Source: Sanderia malayensis (taxonomy: Eukaryota; Cnidaria; Scyphozoa; Semaeostomeae; Pelagiidae). From it: DNA of 64,000 nt. The stretch's first letter is position 1. Each line of letters begins with the position of its first letter. The DNA lies in the NCBI GenBank assembly GCA_013076295.1, contig RQOL01000636.1, forward strand, positions 62,001 through 126,000. The letters run 5' to 3'. Position numbers and translations under genes: made by a program. Below, one piece after another: positions 42,630 through 54,499 of the stretch. The notes beneath the pieces were generated by a model. That model searched no databases. It was not told the DNA's origin and saw only the letters and a program-made list of their open reading frames with translations.

Positions 42630-43848
42630 TACTCAAAATTAGGCCTGAAAGTTGTACCTGACGATTTGACATGCACCCAAGTTGCGCAGAAGTGGAGTGT
42701 TCCCGCTCAAGGAGCCAAACAAACTAGCAATGCTGTATATTTTGAAGAGCTTACTTTTGAAAAGGCTGATTTTAAGAGGGACCAAAGTTGTAGCAGAAAG
42801 AAAGCTCTCGTAAAAGGTATCAGGAAGGACTTCTGTGCGACACCAGAATTTGCCAAGGAGGTAAAGTCAGATGAAATCAAAGACCTTGCTGCAGCTCTGA
42901 AAGGATCAGGAAAATGTCACCTTCTTGTGGCAGCATTGGAAGGAAACGATTTCAAGCCATGCAATACTTTCCAGACATCATGTCGGCCATTAAAAATTGC
43001 GAAAACAAACAAAATGTATCAAGAAGACGATCCAGATAATATTTCTGATTTTAGTCTTCGACAAATTGGATTTTTCAACAAGTTTGCTGGCTATACACCA
43101 TTGCTTGGAGGCAGACTCATGAGTGCATAGTGTGAGCAATATTTTAAAAAGCATGTGCTTTTGGATTTCATCAAATCTGAGGAAATTGAACATGAAACCA
43201 AACATCAAAGTGGCTCAAAAGAATGGTTTGTGCACAGATCATTCAGATTAACATCTTCAAAATTTGGCCGAGTTATGACACGCAAACCAACAACTGACCC
43301 ATCAAAGTTAGTCAAAGAGGTGACCAAAGAGCATGGTATTTATGCAAATGACAGACTGCCACCTTCTTTTAAATGGGGAAAGGAAAATGAATTTGAGGCA
43401 GTCAAGAGACATTCTTGTGAAAGAGCTGTTTGTGAAATTATAAATACTGGGCTGATTGTCAACCCAAAATACCCTTGGCTAGGATGTAGCCCAGATGGCA
43501 CAGTGCTTTCAAAAAAAAGAAATGTTGAAGGCTGCATTTGAAATAAAGTGCCCATATACACATAGGGAGAAAACAGTAAAAGAGGCTGCACAAGATAAAA
43601 ATTTCTTTTTGTTGCAAACAGATGATGGTCATTATAAATTAAAGAACAGACATCAGTACTATTTTCAATGTCAAGGTGTGATGGCAATCACAGAGCTTCC
43701 ATGGATAGACTTTGTTACTTTCACATCAAATGACATGGCAATTGAAAGAATAACTTATGATCCAATGTTATGGGAAAATGCTATGTTGCCCAAACTGACT
43801 ACATTTTATTTTGACAATATTTTACCATATCTAGTACTAGAACCTTAG
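42630..43848 (+). pseudogene. YqaJ-type nuclease of ISL2EU element 2
   Basis: The first part reads KVVPDDLTCTQVAQKWSVP, YFEELTFEKADF and LRQIGFFNKFAGYTPL. After one TAG (43,128-43,130) the same frame gives the nuclease core RLTSSKFGRVMTRKPT, FKWGKENEFEAVKR and WLGCSPDGTV. A slip in an A8 run near 43,510 leads to AAFEIKCPYTHRE, GHYKLKNRHQYYFQCQG and FDNILPYL. The Glu, Asp and ExK residues of the YqaJ site are all present. The N-terminus is probably cut by the copia insertion. Much closer to intact than the copy at 27.5 kb. Confidence 0.87.
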
Positions 43849-43889
43849 CTAGGTTTCTTATAAAAATATGCATCATGTTAAATTGTTAT

Positions 43890-45466
43890 TTGTCTTTCTC
43901 CACAAGAATTGGTGGCAAAAAGTTAGTTAAATAGCAGCATATCACCCATATTTTGTTCAGGTCTGCTGAACTGGCAATATTGTTTTTAAATCCTGAATGA
44001 CTTCACTCTAGCAATCGCTCTTTCAACATGAATGCGTACAGCAGCTATGCGTCTTGTCTCGGTTTCTTCAATCAGATCTAGTTGCTCCTTTCCATTCATA
44101 AAGGAAGGAATGTTTAAATGAACTCGATTTGGTAAATCCAAATCAATGTCAAATCCTTGGTCTGCCATGACGCTGTCCCCTGCCTCTAAAAATTATAAAT
44201 TCCACATTCCTTGGTTGCCTTCTGGTCACTGACTCTCCCTGCCAATAAATCTGAGACAAATGTGATTGCAGCAGATGGAGCAATCCCAATGAGCCCTTTT
44301 GCAGTGTTGCGGTGCTTATAAGAAGAGTATGTTATGCTCTGAGATCTCAGAGAACTTGGTTTTTCAACAAATAGTTCAGTACAATCAATTATGACTCTGG
44401 TATTCGAATAGTTTTCCTTGAAGCATTTTGGCATTGTCTCACCAATTGTCTGCCTTGTTGCCCATATTGGAAGAACCCTGAGCCTTGAATGCAAAAAATC
44501 TATCCAAGTTGAACAAATTCGAGTAACATGTGCCACAGAAATACCAAGTCGGAAAGCTAAATCCTTCTCAAGTAGAGCACATCTGAACCTTGACAGGACA
44601 ATGAACGGCTCCTGTTTTGGAGAAAATGCCCTTTTGGGTCCCTTTTTGACAAAAGTTTCAGACTGAATTTTGCTTCCATCTATGTTTGATCCAACATACA
44701 CTAAGTTATTAACAGCAGGCCCAAGATAATTGAAAAGGATCTCAAATGTTTGAATATCTGGCAAGCCTGTATAAAATTGAAGCATGTCATTATTCTCTTT
44801 TGCATTCTCAATGGAAAAACTTTGCTGAAAATTCTGTTTCTTTAATTCTTTGATCTGTTCTTGCAGAATGCTGATGCTCTTTTTGTGGCTAATTTCCATG
44901 CTCTGGATTTTCTGTTCTAAGAAGGCAATTTTATTCTCATATTCATTCGCGCTATTTTAGGTATTACTGAGCTGGTTATCTTGGAGGTGGTTATCATCAA
45001 TATTCTCTTTGCAAGTGTTGTTGTCTATCTCCATCTCAGCCAGTGGTTCTCCTCGTTTTCCTGATGATGCCAATGTTCGACGAGGCTTTAGGATGGCTGG
45101 CTTGACGGTTTTAGGCACTATGGTTGGCACATTGTTCATATAAGTCTTTTTACCATCGACAAAATGAGCAGAACAAACTCTGTGTCCATCAGTTGGTTGA
45201 AAGTTCTTTCGTGAAATCTTGTGCAACCAAGCTTTTCTCAAAGTTTTATCTTTTGGGATACGATAAAACAACAGCGTTTTGTTTCGTTTCGAGTTGTTGA
45301 AACATTCAGGGACACAACATGTGAATCCACCTCTCACAGCTCCAAGATTTTCTCCCGTTCTTGGTACTCCATCAACCGATTCGACCTGCTCGCTGTTAAT
45401 GTTATTACCCAGGCACGAGCTTTGAAAAAAGCTAGGGCTTATTAGTGTTGCAGTAGTATCATCCAT
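43890..45466 (-). pseudogene. ISL2EU transposase with THAP finger
   Basis: From 45,466: MDDTTATLISPSFF, then a THAP domain CCVPECFNNSKRNK, FYRIPKDKTLRKAW, HRVCSAHFVDGKKTY and NNVPTIVP. A TAA (44,957-44,959) interrupts an otherwise continuous frame. A coiled coil follows (FLEQKIQSMEISHKKS, LQEQIKELKKQ), then FVVLSRFR-type helices, GISVAHVTRICSTWIDFL and the DDE core: RVIIDCTELFVEKPSS (first Asp), ITFVSDLLAGRVSD, MADQGFDIDLDLP (second Asp, after a frame slip near 44,190) and RIHVERAIARVKSFRI (Glu). After another slip it ends LTNFLPPILVEKDK at about 43,890. All three catalytic residues survive. Confidence 0.9.
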
Positions 45467-45526
45467 TTGACATCTATATATTTATTTTCTCTTAACGTGG
45501 CCTAACATGTAAACAACTGAAAACAG

Positions 45527-45610
45527 CTGATCTTTCGTAGCGTGTTACTATCAAAGCCACAATGCATTGCGCACCAGTACGAAATGACGTCATAAAGTAA
45601 ATGGGCTATT
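45527..45610. repeat. Right inverted end of ISL2EU element 2
   Basis: Reverse complement of 40,343-40,424. It lies about 60 bp upstream of the transposase start codon. Confidence 0.88.
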
Positions 45611-46539
45611 AATAAATGGGGACTTATGTTTGTTTGGAGATGTACTGTAGTAAAACTGGAACATTTTATTACTAGCAGTATTATCATGTTTTGGGAGAGA
45701 ATAATTAACTGTGATGCTAAAACAATAAGCGCTGGTTGACATCATTGGCAAATAGGCTATCCTTATGGGTATCCTTAAGTACCCACATATAATTTCTTCA
45801 AGAACGTGCATTAAATGTGCTGTTTCACAATAAGCAGTTTCTATCGGATGAAAGTTATAATTTGAACGCAAGTTATCAAGCCAAGAGGGTGATGTGAATG
45901 TCCATTGAGATGGGGAAAGGGTTATAAAAAGAGAAGGGTAACCTGTTTGTCTTACAACGTCAGTTAGATATCTATGTTGACGTTGGCAAAAGCCCTGTTG
46001 GAAAACGCTTGATGCTCAAGGCCATAAATGAGCTGCAATCAAAGGGCTTTGCCTGATAGATTGCACCTGTCATGATCTTAAAAAGCCACCTGTCAAAAAC
46101 CAATTGAAGTAATGGGAAATTCATGCTGTAATCAACAATTGAGCTTCTACATTTAGTAATGAAAAACTATTTGTTGATGGATGTATGTAGTGCGCCCTCA
46201 TGCCAAGATTCACGCATTGTTGACAATGGATATAGGTTGGGCCACAAAGCATATTCCAACCCAATCCAGTGAAACATTTCGAGAGACTGAATGGTTCCCT
46301 TTTGTGAAACTATATTGTCTCTTCTTATTATGTATTAGGGACCGTTAGATCGAGTACGAAAACGAAGACGAAATTTGAGATCACAGGGCACCGAGGAACT
46401 TCGTACTCGTTCTAGAAGTTTCCTTTGTTTAGAATGCATAACGACAACAAAGACAAAGTTCGCCTAGATTTTGATCCGACGGCCGAGATTTTGTAAACAA
46501 AACATGGCGGAAGTAGAGCTTGCAGCTGCAGCATATTTA
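45611..46539. other. No supported gene
   Basis: Non-coding. A short inverted motif around 46,380-46,420 (CCGAGGAACTTCGTACTCG) is seen but not explained. No coding motif on either strand. Confidence 0.45.
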
Positions 46540-46547
46540 ATTACTAG

Positions 46548-47681
46548 GGGTCATCACTCGCTTCGCTCGTTCGCCCCAGCCCGTCAAGTAAAAAAAGCTT
46601 AATCTGGTTGGCGCACTTCGTGTGCTGCATTCGCTTACGCTCATGCCTCTTTTAACCTCACGTACAATGGGTTAGCTCGCTGCGATCGCCTGTCTATCTA
46701 TTATCAAGAAACATAGACTGATAGGGCGCACTTCGTGCTCTGCATTCGCTTACGCTCATGCCCCTTTCAACCCCACTTACAATGGGTTAGCTCGCTGCGC
46801 TCGCCTGTCTATCTTTTATCAAGAAACATTGACTGATAGGGTGAACTTCGTGCACTGCATTCGCTTCGCTCATGCCTCTGCCTACTCCTCTTGCAACAGT
46901 TTGGCTCGCTTCGCTCGCCTGATAACCCCTTATCATAATTTGTTTGTAAAAACTTTGGGCTTGTTTACATTAGGCCTAAGTGTCGCAAGCATGCCGAAGC
47001 AACAATGGCGGTCGGCTACTACCTGAACTACAACCATCTCACTCAAAAAACAAAACAAAGCTACCACCTGTGTTCTCAATTGTTTCTGGTAATTTTCCAG
47101 AGGTCTCTTAACAATTAGCAAATCTTTACAAAGATAATTCAGGTCGTAAAACTCTTTGAAAGGCGCCCAGTTATCCTTTGTGTGCAAAACAAAAACACAC
47201 GTCTTCACCAAAAGTACCTGCTGTTCAACCCAAGGGCAAATTTGCATGATAACGAAATATGCGTGACAGTTCACGTGAAGTCGCGAAAGAGCCAATCAAA
47301 TTACAACAAAAGGCGAAACAGGTCACATGAACAGCAAATACCTTGTTCGGAAATAGAGTTTGCGACGCGAATTTGGAAGTTTTCCCACCACAAACCGTAG
47401 TTTTTTCGTGATAGCACAATTAGCAGAGTAATTAGTGGAATAATTCAAAAATTCGGTAGAAAATCGAAAAACGAAATCCATTACCCTGGTTAAAATAATA
47501 AACATTCAGCGTGAAATACATCGCCATATACCCTCAAACAAAAAAGCCTTTGTGATTACACGGTTCGCCGTTTCTTCTCAGCGTTTTTGGGTATTCGACC
47601 TATTGTTTCTGGTCAAATCTATTGTTTTTGGCAAGGAAAATGTGTCATCACATGATTCCGCAGAATATATATATTAGAAAG
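46548..47681 (-). repeat. Composite repeat family R, copy 2
   Basis: Reverse-orientation homologue of 33,578-35,215 with the same termini (CTAGGGGTCATCACTCGC on this strand at 46,547 and CAGAATATATATATTAGA at about 47,665). The unique part (46,950-47,680) aligns with the first 730 bp of copy 1. The tandem section differs (see 46,609-46,925). Confidence 0.75.
46609..46925. repeat. 117-bp tandem repeat, about 2.7 units
   Basis: Units begin CGCACTTCGTG.. CTGCATTCGCTTACGCTCATG, pass through ATGGGTTAGCTCGCTGCG and end TATCAAGAAACATAGACTGATAGGG. The words GCTCGC and CTTCGTG recur, giving locally high CpG content compared with the surroundings. Confidence 0.85.
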
Positions 47682-47880
47682 TACTTAAAAAGTACTTCAA
47701 AAGTGAAGACGATATAGTACTTTGAAACAAATAAAAGTGTATCGATTATGGGTATTAGTATGCTAAATTATCAAAGAGGACATCTAATACTCAGAAAGTA
47801 TTCTTGGCTTTTGTGGCGCGCAATACCAAATGACAGGGGCAGAATAATACTTCTTCCAGTCAGTATATCGGTCATAAAGC

Positions 47881-49019
47881 TTGCAAGCGAGGTTTTTGAG
47901 CTCAAACAAGAGCTACTGCAATATCGCACAGATTCTGGGAATTTGCACAGATTCCGGGAAGGCTTGTAAAAAATGCAGCATTGTTGCTGAGATCAGAAGC
48001 AAAATAATTTCAGAGCCCCTTGCATGGCCTCCACTGGCATCTCAACTTCAATGCAACAATTTCTCATTGCCAAAGAATTTGAATATATTTGTGGCTACTT
48101 TGCTTGATACAAATGATGCTGATGAGCAAATATTCACCCCAAAAACAACATCTTCATCACAATATTGTGTATATGGCGAATAAAGGGAAATGTCTAACAC
48201 CAAAACGCATCCTGTTGCCATTCACAGTGAAGTTCTTTACAGGGATTGTGGAACTTGTGAAGATTCTCAATCGATTGGGGCATGGAGTTTCGTATTCTAA
48301 GAAGTTAGAAATTGACAATGCATTTGTATTGCGGAAGGTAGCAGCTCAGGCAAGGAGGAGATTTGTTCTTCTTGGGAAAATATACCCCCAAGTTCAAGTC
48401 TCATTTGTGTATGATAACATAGATTGGCTTCAAGAAACTTTAAGTGGAGCTAATACATCTCATCGAGTAAACAGAGTTTTTATTCAGAAGGAAATCATTG
48501 ATTCACAGCCAGAGAATTCAACAGCAGGAACAACCATAGAGAGATCACACCAACGAAGCCTGGGTGTCGAGACACTTGAGTTGCCTGCCTACAACGCTGG
48601 AGCCTGGCCTGAGCGCCCAACTCTTTTTCCTTGAACTAACATGGGTGGTGAAAAAAGTCGCAAACTGGCTTGGTTAAGGAACAAGCCGCTAAAGCTGTGT
48701 ACATTGCTTGGAAGCAAACCAATATTTTTCACAGTGTTTTTATACGACTTGGAGCATTTCGCACTACATAGATGCTCCTTGCAGGCATTAGAAAGCGATT
48801 TGGTGATGCTGGCCTAAGAGATTTGCATTGAGTCAAGCATAATAGCTGAAGGATCAGTCGATGGTGTTCTGGGTGGTAAACAGTATAACCACGCAGTTAG
48901 ATTGCACTAGTTGATGTTCCAGTCTTTCATGAGATTAATATGGGAATGCTTTCTTTCTTGGATTCAAGCATGTCAGGAACCAACAAGAGGTACATTACGA
49001 AGTTTTCTATCTGATGCTG
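47881..49019 (+). pseudogene. Widespread repeat-borne gene of unknown function, 5' part
   Basis: I know this protein only as a large multi-copy family in cnidarians and fish, without assigned function. Blocks in order: EPLAWPPLASQLQ, KCLTPKRILLPFTVKFFTG, LGHGVSYSKKLEID, SFVYDNIDWLQETLSGANTS (the hallmark DNID..ETLSG.GTSH), then SLGVETLELPAYNAG to 48,634. Beyond a stop it continues decayed: YIAWKQTNIFHSVFIRLGAF, AGIRKRFGDAGLRDL, SSIIAEGSVDGVLGGKQYN and FLSDA. The FLYWCH-MULE is inserted at 49,020, and the gene resumes at 52,742. Stops and slips show it is dead. Confidence 0.68.
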
Positions 49020-49814
49020 TTTTCCAGACCTTTGGCCCCACCTGTGTTTTGCCCCAGGACGTTGCGCCCCACCCTATCTAGTCATTCCGCCCACCCACAC
49101 AAGTCATTCCCCCCACAGAATGTTTTTGTTACATTTGGTCGTATATACATTTCTACTGGGATATTATTTCATCTACTGTCGTATTTGTAGTAAATTTTCT
49201 ACAAAAACACTTTACTTAGGCTATTTAGGCCATTCCAAATTGACAAACAAAGTGAGTGATGCCATTCCAGTATCTGAAAAGGTGGGAGAGTATGCATAAA
49301 TCCACTTACTGGAACTTGCTGGTAAAATCACGGAACCTACTTGCTCTAAAAGACGCATTTCCGTGCTCGAAATATGTTTGAAATTTAAAAGTATGAAATA
49401 ATATAATCTCCCTTTTGAATGTAAACAAATCTGTTAAGTTAGCAACTCAATGAAATAAAGCGCGCCGATACAGAGTACATAGGTTTCAAGGATCCAGTAT
49501 TGAACTTCCTGAAATATCTAAGGAGTTGAGCACTACTTTTTATAAACCACTTTCTTATTAACAAAAATAACGTGTAGAGGCAACAACATCTATCGTGAAG
49601 CTGGCTTTAATTGAAAACAAGGTTTTATTATACAATGATGAAATATAATATCGAAATAAAGGTATATGCTGTAACACTCAGGAACAAAAAATTTTATTGT
49701 ATTAAATATTATCAGGAATACAATGTAAAACAATGAGATATAATTAAAAGGATCAAAATAATTCTATATTTATATACGTTATATATTAAAAAAAAGGATT
49801 AAAGAAATAGGCAG

Positions 49815-51642
49815 TTATTCATTTGGTCCATTTAAATAGCTAACAGCTTTTAAAAGTGAAAAAGTGCTGATTTCATCTTTGGCATATTGTTTCCATAGTT
49901 CAAAAAAACGTCCTTGTCGATTACGGAAAGTTTTTCTTTGGTACCTTTGTAACTTGTTATTTTTTACTAGTTTGGCCTGAAGGGTAACAAAGCGAGACTC
50001 TTCATATAGTAAAGGGAGCAAGAGATAAAACTGAATCGAGCTCCTTCCCGACTTGTTGTTTAGGCGACGATGCCAGCCTTCCACATCATTATTGGTTCGT
50101 ACAGGCTGATTATATACTGACCATGTGTCTGATGACCACTTGCTGGTCTGAATCCAGGTATCTCTCACATATTGCACCAGACCAGCAAATACAGCAGTGG
50201 ACCTCCGTTCAAGGTGCTCGAATGCTGGAATGATGTGCTCTGATGGAAGAAATAGAAGTGCCATGATGGCTCTGATGTAATCATGGGCTGCTGGTGTGTC
50301 CTTGTATGTTGTTGCAAGCCCAAGATTTTGTACTTTTCTCCAAATTGCTTGGGTCCAATGGAATGAGCAGCCTTGAATGTTGCTTGTCAGGACTTTTCTG
50401 CATGCCTTGAAATCTAAGACTGCCTTCTCCATTGACTGCTCGCCATTCATTAACTCCAGGATTGCTCTTAGCACTGCAACGCATCTTTTGTTTTCCGTCT
50501 AGACATTTATACCATCACCAAAGGCGTCTGTTTGATGTTACCATTCTCCCCTTTCAAAAATGCGTGGATCGAGAACAGTTGGGTGAACGGCTCCTTCACA
50601 ATTTTGAAAGTGCCGTCCATATACCAAGTTTTGGCGTTTTTTAGAAGACACAGCTGGCTACTTGTGGCAAAAACGAGATGTCTTGCTCCATTCAGTTTAA
50701 CATCTGCACTCAAGAAGTCTGCGGGGATATGCTCAGTGTTGAGAGTAAAGTCAAGATCAGTCGGCTCTTTCGGTTGCATCTTTTGTCTGTGGCGATTTGC
50801 TTGCCTGATCAAACTGGAAATTGAAGACTGACTGCAAGCTGGTTGTCACTGAACCTCGGTAGAATGATTTTTGATGACACTCTCAACGATATTTGAGGCT
50901 GATTTGAGCACATTAGCAGCGGCCTTCTTCTTGATTGCAGCTGTTTTCTTGGTAGCTGTGCCAATGCCAGGCTTCACAGGATGACAATGTGCTTGTGGTC
51001 CTCGGTGGAATGTCTGCCCATCTTGCTGCATTGATGCTCTGCAGGACAGGGCTTTCCTTCTCACACTACATCTCCAGGCCTTCTTTCCACTTGCCCAAGC
51101 CTGTCGCATGACGTATGAACAGCCGTTGCTTTCTACAAGCCTCTCTTTCCCCTGCCTTGTAGCACCAATTATAATCTCACAATGCAGTCCTTTCCTGGCA
51201 CCAACAGGGTCGATTACAGCTTCGGTTGGTAGAGGATCTTCTAAACTATCCTCCTGCGTTGCCATTCTATCTGCAATAGGTTCCGTGACGTCGAACTCTT
51301 CTTCATCCTCCGTACCCGCAAAGAGGGGAAAGGGTGTATCCATATTTTCGATCTCATTCTGAAAGAAGAAATCGAATTTTTTTTATTACTCTTTTCATAG
51401 AAAAAATGAATATTAGTGTGTATAATATGGAAAAAAATTAAATCAAGAGCCATTCTGATACATACCTTGCATTTGCAGCAGCTAAACTCGATATCTTTTT
51501 GCTCACGGCACATTTCTCTATATTCTTGTCTGGAGATTCCAGTCTCGCAGGGCCTGTGTTGCCAGCTCTTACATGAATCGCATTCAATGGCCTCTTGTCT
51601 TGCCCTCACTTCATTATTGCAAAATGCACATAATGAAGCCAT
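49815..51642 (-). pseudogene. MULE transposase with PHD-like and FLYWCH fingers
   Basis: The first exon (51,480-51,642) encodes a PHD/zinc-ribbon-like finger: MASLCAFCNNEVRARQ, IECDSCKSWQHRPCE and FSCCKC, ending at a GT donor near 51,467. The next exon (50,846-51,343) has an acidic stretch and a FLYWCH finger: LVESNGCSYVMRQAW, KKAWRCSVRRKALSC and HCHP. The transposase core follows: KTWYMDGTFKIVKEPFTQ (first Asp, 50,507-50,812), then after a frame change AVLDFKACRKVL (second acidic residue, usually in DFExA), IQGCSFHWTQAIWRKVQNLG and RTNNDVEGWHRRLN (Glu region). Ends SYLNGPNE. Only a few frame slips. Confidence 0.88.
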
Positions 51643-51661
51643 GATAAGTTCTCTTTCGTAG

Positions 51662-52640
51662 TGTTCTTGTTCGTCTTCATTGTCATTATCGTGATAGTAA
51701 TCGAAAATTGTTAGGGATCAGTAACAAGAGTGATCATTTATTGATGGTGGTGGATCGAAGTTCATGATCCCTTGTTTCCATCAGCCAATAGCAATTCGAA
51801 TAAGTAGAGCTATTAGAATCTATCTATATGCTATTGTACACAGATTTAACAAGGGTGCTAGCTAGTACACCACCAAGCGCCTCTCGTATTCTATTGTCAT
51901 TGTTTACCCATTCACGGAGGCTTCGTCCCAAGAGCGTTGACTCATCTCAACTTGAGAATCTTGCTTTGTTCTATTGTTTACTATGGAGATCTGTTTGTGA
52001 AGGCTTGGATCAGATTACTGGTGAACAGATTATTACAATGTTTGATATTGCATTATAAAATCATTTGAAAACACTGCAAAACAAAGTTAACTATGGGGAT
52101 TTTGAAACATAAACGTATTTTGCAGTTTTTATCTCCCACCTTTGAGAGCGAAGATTCTGTCAAACTAATGTGATCGCATCATGGCTTACAGTTGAGTAGT
52201 GTGCATTTAATAGCATGATATTGGAATTTAGTATTTATGAAACGATTCAAATTAAATGATATTGTCGAAAAGTTGACAAAATGGCAAAACGAAGTTTACT
52301 ATGGGGCTTTTTGAACATGAACGTATTTTGCAGTTTTTATCTCCCACCTTTAAGAGCGAAGATTCTGTTAAATCAATGTGATCGTATCATGGCTTACACT
52401 TGAATAGTGTTTAATAGCATGATATTGGAATTTAACATTCGAATAAATTACTGCTCCTTTGGGTCATTCAATTCCTCCACTTTAATCAACTGAAGCGCAT
52501 CGAAATTCAACTAGGTTAGGCCCCTTGTCTCAAACTACAAACTATGTCTTCAAACTACACAAATTCACTAATTACTTGAGATGGAACTCTGGAAAGTATC
52601 AGTTATATACATACTCTAGCTGTAGCCACTTATCAAGACA
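51662..52640. other. Non-coding part of the FLYWCH-MULE with a duplicated 190-bp block
   Basis: Between the transposase 5' end and the right inverted end. Two direct copies of about 180 bp (about 52,068-52,250 and 52,265-52,440) share TTTTGCAGTTTTTATCTCCC, GAGCGAAGATTCTGT and TAGCATGATATTGGAATTTA. No coding motif. This side should hold the transposase promoter. Confidence 0.6.
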
Positions 52641-52741
52641 TGATTGTGGGGCAGAACGACTTACGTGGGTGGGTGGAATGACTTTAGTGGGGCGGATCGT
52701 AAGTGGGGCTGAACGCAGGTGGGACGGAAGGTCCGGCAACC

Positions 52742-53600
52742 CTGATGCTGACAACGTTTAGAAGGACGGATTAGACATTGAGATGCTTCAAACCCTTTTA
52801 GAGATTGAGTCTCTTGCCAATATCGACAAACTGTTTCAGAAATACAGCAATGTGCTCAGTTGCCAGAATGGGACCATGTCTCATTTTTTTAGCTTTAGTT
52901 TTTTTTTTAGTTTTAGTTTTTTAGTTTTTTAGTTTTAGTTTTTTAATTTTTTAGTTTTTTTCTTTTTTTTAGTTTTTTTATTTCATACATTGATTTGGTT
53001 GTTATGCTGCTAAATTTCATAAGAGAGGGTGACTGGGCTTTGCATCTCATGTCAATTGGAGAAATAATTCGCTGGTGCTTTGCATATGACCGTACCAATT
53101 ATGCACGATATCTGCCCTGGTATATTCGAAACATGACGACTCTATCCAAGACACATTCCGAAGTTGATGAATACTTCAAAGCTGGTGGGTTTTCAACTTA
53201 AATGACTGACCGAAATACATTTGAAAAAATACCTATGGACCAAACTATTGAGGAGACTGTGAATAAAGAGACACAAACTCCAGGAGGAACCAAAGGTTCC
53301 AGCTTGCAGAAAGGTCAATCTAGTAAAAATTCAAAATTGCTACCTACATATAACATTTCAGTCAAAAGTTAAATAAGTATTGCAAAAGTTTCTAATATTA
53401 TTCTAATCATTCATATTGCTACAATTTCAGGTTGTGTTGCAAGGTACTACATAACAGCAGATTACCTTTCTTCATGTGTATGACGCTTGAGAGAAATGGT
53501 TGATCTTAACCGAGCCAGTGCCATGCATCCAGATTTAAGACCGAGCCGAATGCGTAAAGATGAAAGCAGTGTAGTAATTGGGGGTTCCAGCACAAAATTT
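52742..53600 (+). pseudogene. Widespread repeat-borne gene, 3' part
   Basis: Continuation of the gene broken at 49,019: MLQTLLEIESLANIDKLFQ, a T-rich simple repeat, then LVVMLLNFIREGDWALHL, WCFAYDRTNYARYLPWYIR, IPMDQTIEETVNKETQTPGG and TKGSSLQK. A GT-AG intron (53,314-53,430) joins in frame to GCVARYYITADY, and the coding trace ends with RASAMHPDLRPSRMRKDESS near 53,570. In-frame stops occur at about 52,760, 53,200 and 53,480. IEETVNKxTQTPGGTKG is a signature block of the family. Confidence 0.68.
52886..52982. repeat. (TTTTAG)n-like simple repeat
   Basis: Imperfect array of TTTTTTAG and TTTTAG words inside the repeat-borne gene. It breaks its coding frame between SHFF and the LVVMLLNF block. 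Confidence 0.85.
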
Positions 53601-54499
53601 CCAACGCACAGGCACAGGAAGTCGTCACTTTAGTGACGAGTGAGGCATCCTCCGTTCACTGTGGCACAGTGAACATATGGTTCTATATGATGGAAATTAT
53701 TTTTGGTAAACGATATATTTTATAATTTTATGGCAAACTATATATTTTCAATATTATGAGTGTGTGGAATTTGATTAAGTTGTGTAATGGGATTTTCCCA
53801 AGGGAATGACCCATCAATGTCATTGTTGTGAGTCATAAGATTGTCATGATTTTGCCACAGCTGTGGCGTGACGTCATTGGATCCTTTTTTGGACATGTCT
53901 GTATAAGTGAAGCGGAAAAACCCAGTTTAAATTTAGGCAAAGGGAAACTATCTTTTTTCAACCAATCACAATGAAGCAAATTCCTTGTTTTAAATTCTTG
54001 AAGGAAATTTTACTTACAATGTATTTACCCCCTAATGCCGAAATCAGTTTATGCTATTCAAAATCAAATCACATGATGCAAAAGAAACATCCAACAAGCA
54101 TTAGATCAGCGTGCAGTTGAAGCTGGCGATGACGATTTTTCATTCAATTTCAGTTTAAAGGCTTTTGTGGAGGGTATTATCTGTTGACATCAATGCTACA
54201 TCTGCACCAATCACAAAAGTATTGAGTATCTTTCAAGAGTGTGAAAATATTACAATACTTGAGAAAAAGAGAAGAGGATACATGGTAGAGTTGAAAAAGA
54301 TCTTTGAGGTACACGAAAAGAAAAACACAGTTAAACGGTTGACTATGTAGCATACATTCAAAAGAAAAATATTACAAGTTAAATTACCAGCATCACCTTC
54401 AAGTTAAAATGATATACAACAGTGACAGCATTAGATTGAATGATTTTATTATTCTGAAAAGAAAAAAATATCTGATATGTTAAAGGTAAAGAATGATGA
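53601..54499. other. No supported gene
   Basis: AT-rich, non-coding. The run CAGTGAACATATGG near 53,660 and an ORF at 54,165-54,350 have no recognisable features. Confidence 0.45.

Larger units (their letters stand above)
40343..45610. mobile_element. ISL2EU-type element 2 with nested copia
   Basis: Inverted ends of about 80 bp: AATAGCCCATTTACCTTATG at 40,343 and its reverse complement ending at 45,610, sharing TGACGTCATTTCGTAC and GCGCAATGC. Inside are convergent YqaJ (+) and THAP-DDE transposase (-) genes only about 40 bp apart, the known ISL2EU pairing. A Ty1/copia fragment (40,442-42,611) sits between the left end and the YqaJ gene. Without it the element would be about 3.1 kb. Confidence 0.87.
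49020..52741 (-). mobile_element. Complete FLYWCH-type Mutator-like element (3,722 bp)
   Basis: Inverted ends of about 100 bp, from TTTTCCAGACCTTTGGCCCC on the left and GGTTGCCGGACCTTCCGTCC (reverse complement) on the right, rich in GCCCCAC words. The 9-bp word CTGATGCTG flanks it at 49,011-49,019 and 52,742-52,750. The transposase gene is on the minus strand (49,815-51,642). It splits the gene at 47.9-53.6 kb, whose homology resumes right after the duplication. Confidence 0.92.
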
